Positions 63,920-64,000 of a stretch of 64,000 nt of DNA are shown in pieces; position 1 is the stretch's first letter, and each line of letters opens with the position of its first letter. The stretch comes from Terriglobia bacterium (lineage in GTDB: Bacteria > Acidobacteriota > Terriglobia > Bryobacterales > Bryobacteraceae), in NCBI GenBank assembly GCA_020073145.1, contig JAIQFS010000014.1, positions 44,455-108,454 on the forward strand, read 5' to 3'. The notes beneath the pieces were generated by a model. It had not been told where the DNA came from. It made no database searches and worked only from the letters and a program-made list of their open reading frames with translations. The translations under genes were made by a program, and so were the position numbers.

Positions 63920-64000
63920 ATGGCGATGGGAACGAAGCGAGCCAGACAGAAGCAGGAAGAGTTGTTCTATGCCAGCGAGCAGGCTGAAGCGCCGGGGCAT
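63920..64000 (+). CDS. 5' end of transposase gene, cut by window end
   Basis: The last 81 bases encode MAMGTKRARQKQEELFYASE and seven more residues. This opening, basic MGxKRxRQ followed by a hydrophobic/acidic stretch and APGH, is that of IS5/IS1182-type transposases, the family of the fossil at 53400-53620. The preceding 183 bases hold no gene; the element's left terminus probably lies there (around 63860), but no inverted repeat can be confirmed without the right end. Confidence 0.6.
   Translation, partial: MAMGTKRARQKQEELFYASEQAEAPGH

Overview
This is a GC-rich window from what looks like an Acidobacteriota genome of the Solibacter/Bryobacter type. That placement is an inference from gene content. 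The window has a TIGR03435-family secreted protein, a very large Oar-like TonB-dependent receptor, a Ser/Thr kinase fused to a TolB-like propeller, several CRTAC1 (FG-GAP plus ASPIC/UnbV) proteins, two GH3 glycosidases and many secreted proteins of unknown function. About 47 protein genes were found. There are no rRNAs, no CRISPR array and no tRNA that I could recognise. Gene packing is tight, and many start/stop pairs overlap as ATGA, GTGA or TTGA.

Layout. 0-9.4 kb (minus strand): a radical SAM enzyme coupled to an ArsM-like methyltransferase; a small secreted protein; an ECF sigma factor with a membrane anti-sigma factor; a TlpA-like thioredoxin; and a four-gene export operon (degenerate metallo-beta-lactamase fold, two paralogous secreted proteins, PQQ-type sugar dehydrogenase). 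9.5-14.4 kb (plus): a Tat-exported arylmalonate-decarboxylase-like enzyme, a TIGR03435 protein and a PA14-containing GH3 enzyme. 14.4-26.9 kb (minus): one long coupled array of eight genes, namely TPR-CRTAC1, an HzsA-like heme protein, CRTAC1, a YVTN-propeller/MauG-like diheme protein, a Reg_prop propeller, RidA, a double periplasmic-binding protein and type II DAHP synthase.

27-36.4 kb: a protein with an internal domain duplication; a GT39-type membrane glycosyltransferase; a TPR plus CRTAC1 gene pair; then two tandem thymidylate-kinase-like genes with SixA and DUF2252; and a PilZ-PAS protein. 36.6-41 kb (minus): RND pump membrane-fusion and inner-membrane subunits. 41.1-49.1 kb (plus): LolA-like protein followed by a type IV pilus/type II secretion assembly operon (PilC, PilB, PilM, PilN, PilO, PilP-like, pseudopilin with a long low-complexity tail). 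49.1-51.9 kb: housekeeping genes (zinc metallopeptidase, cytidylate kinase, aspartate kinase).

52-64 kb: an outer-membrane barrel protein coupled to a cytochrome c; a decayed transposase fragment; the TonB receptor with a strong terminator; a divergent membrane-anchored putative regulator across a palindrome-bearing spacer; a second GH3 glycosidase; the Ser/Thr kinase; and the 5' end of a transposase of apparently the same family as the fossil at 53.4 kb. The receptor, GH3 enzyme and kinase look like a substrate-uptake locus bracketed by IS debris. The most unusual systems are the eight-gene heme/propeller operon and the tandem-kinase/SixA/DUF2252 cluster.
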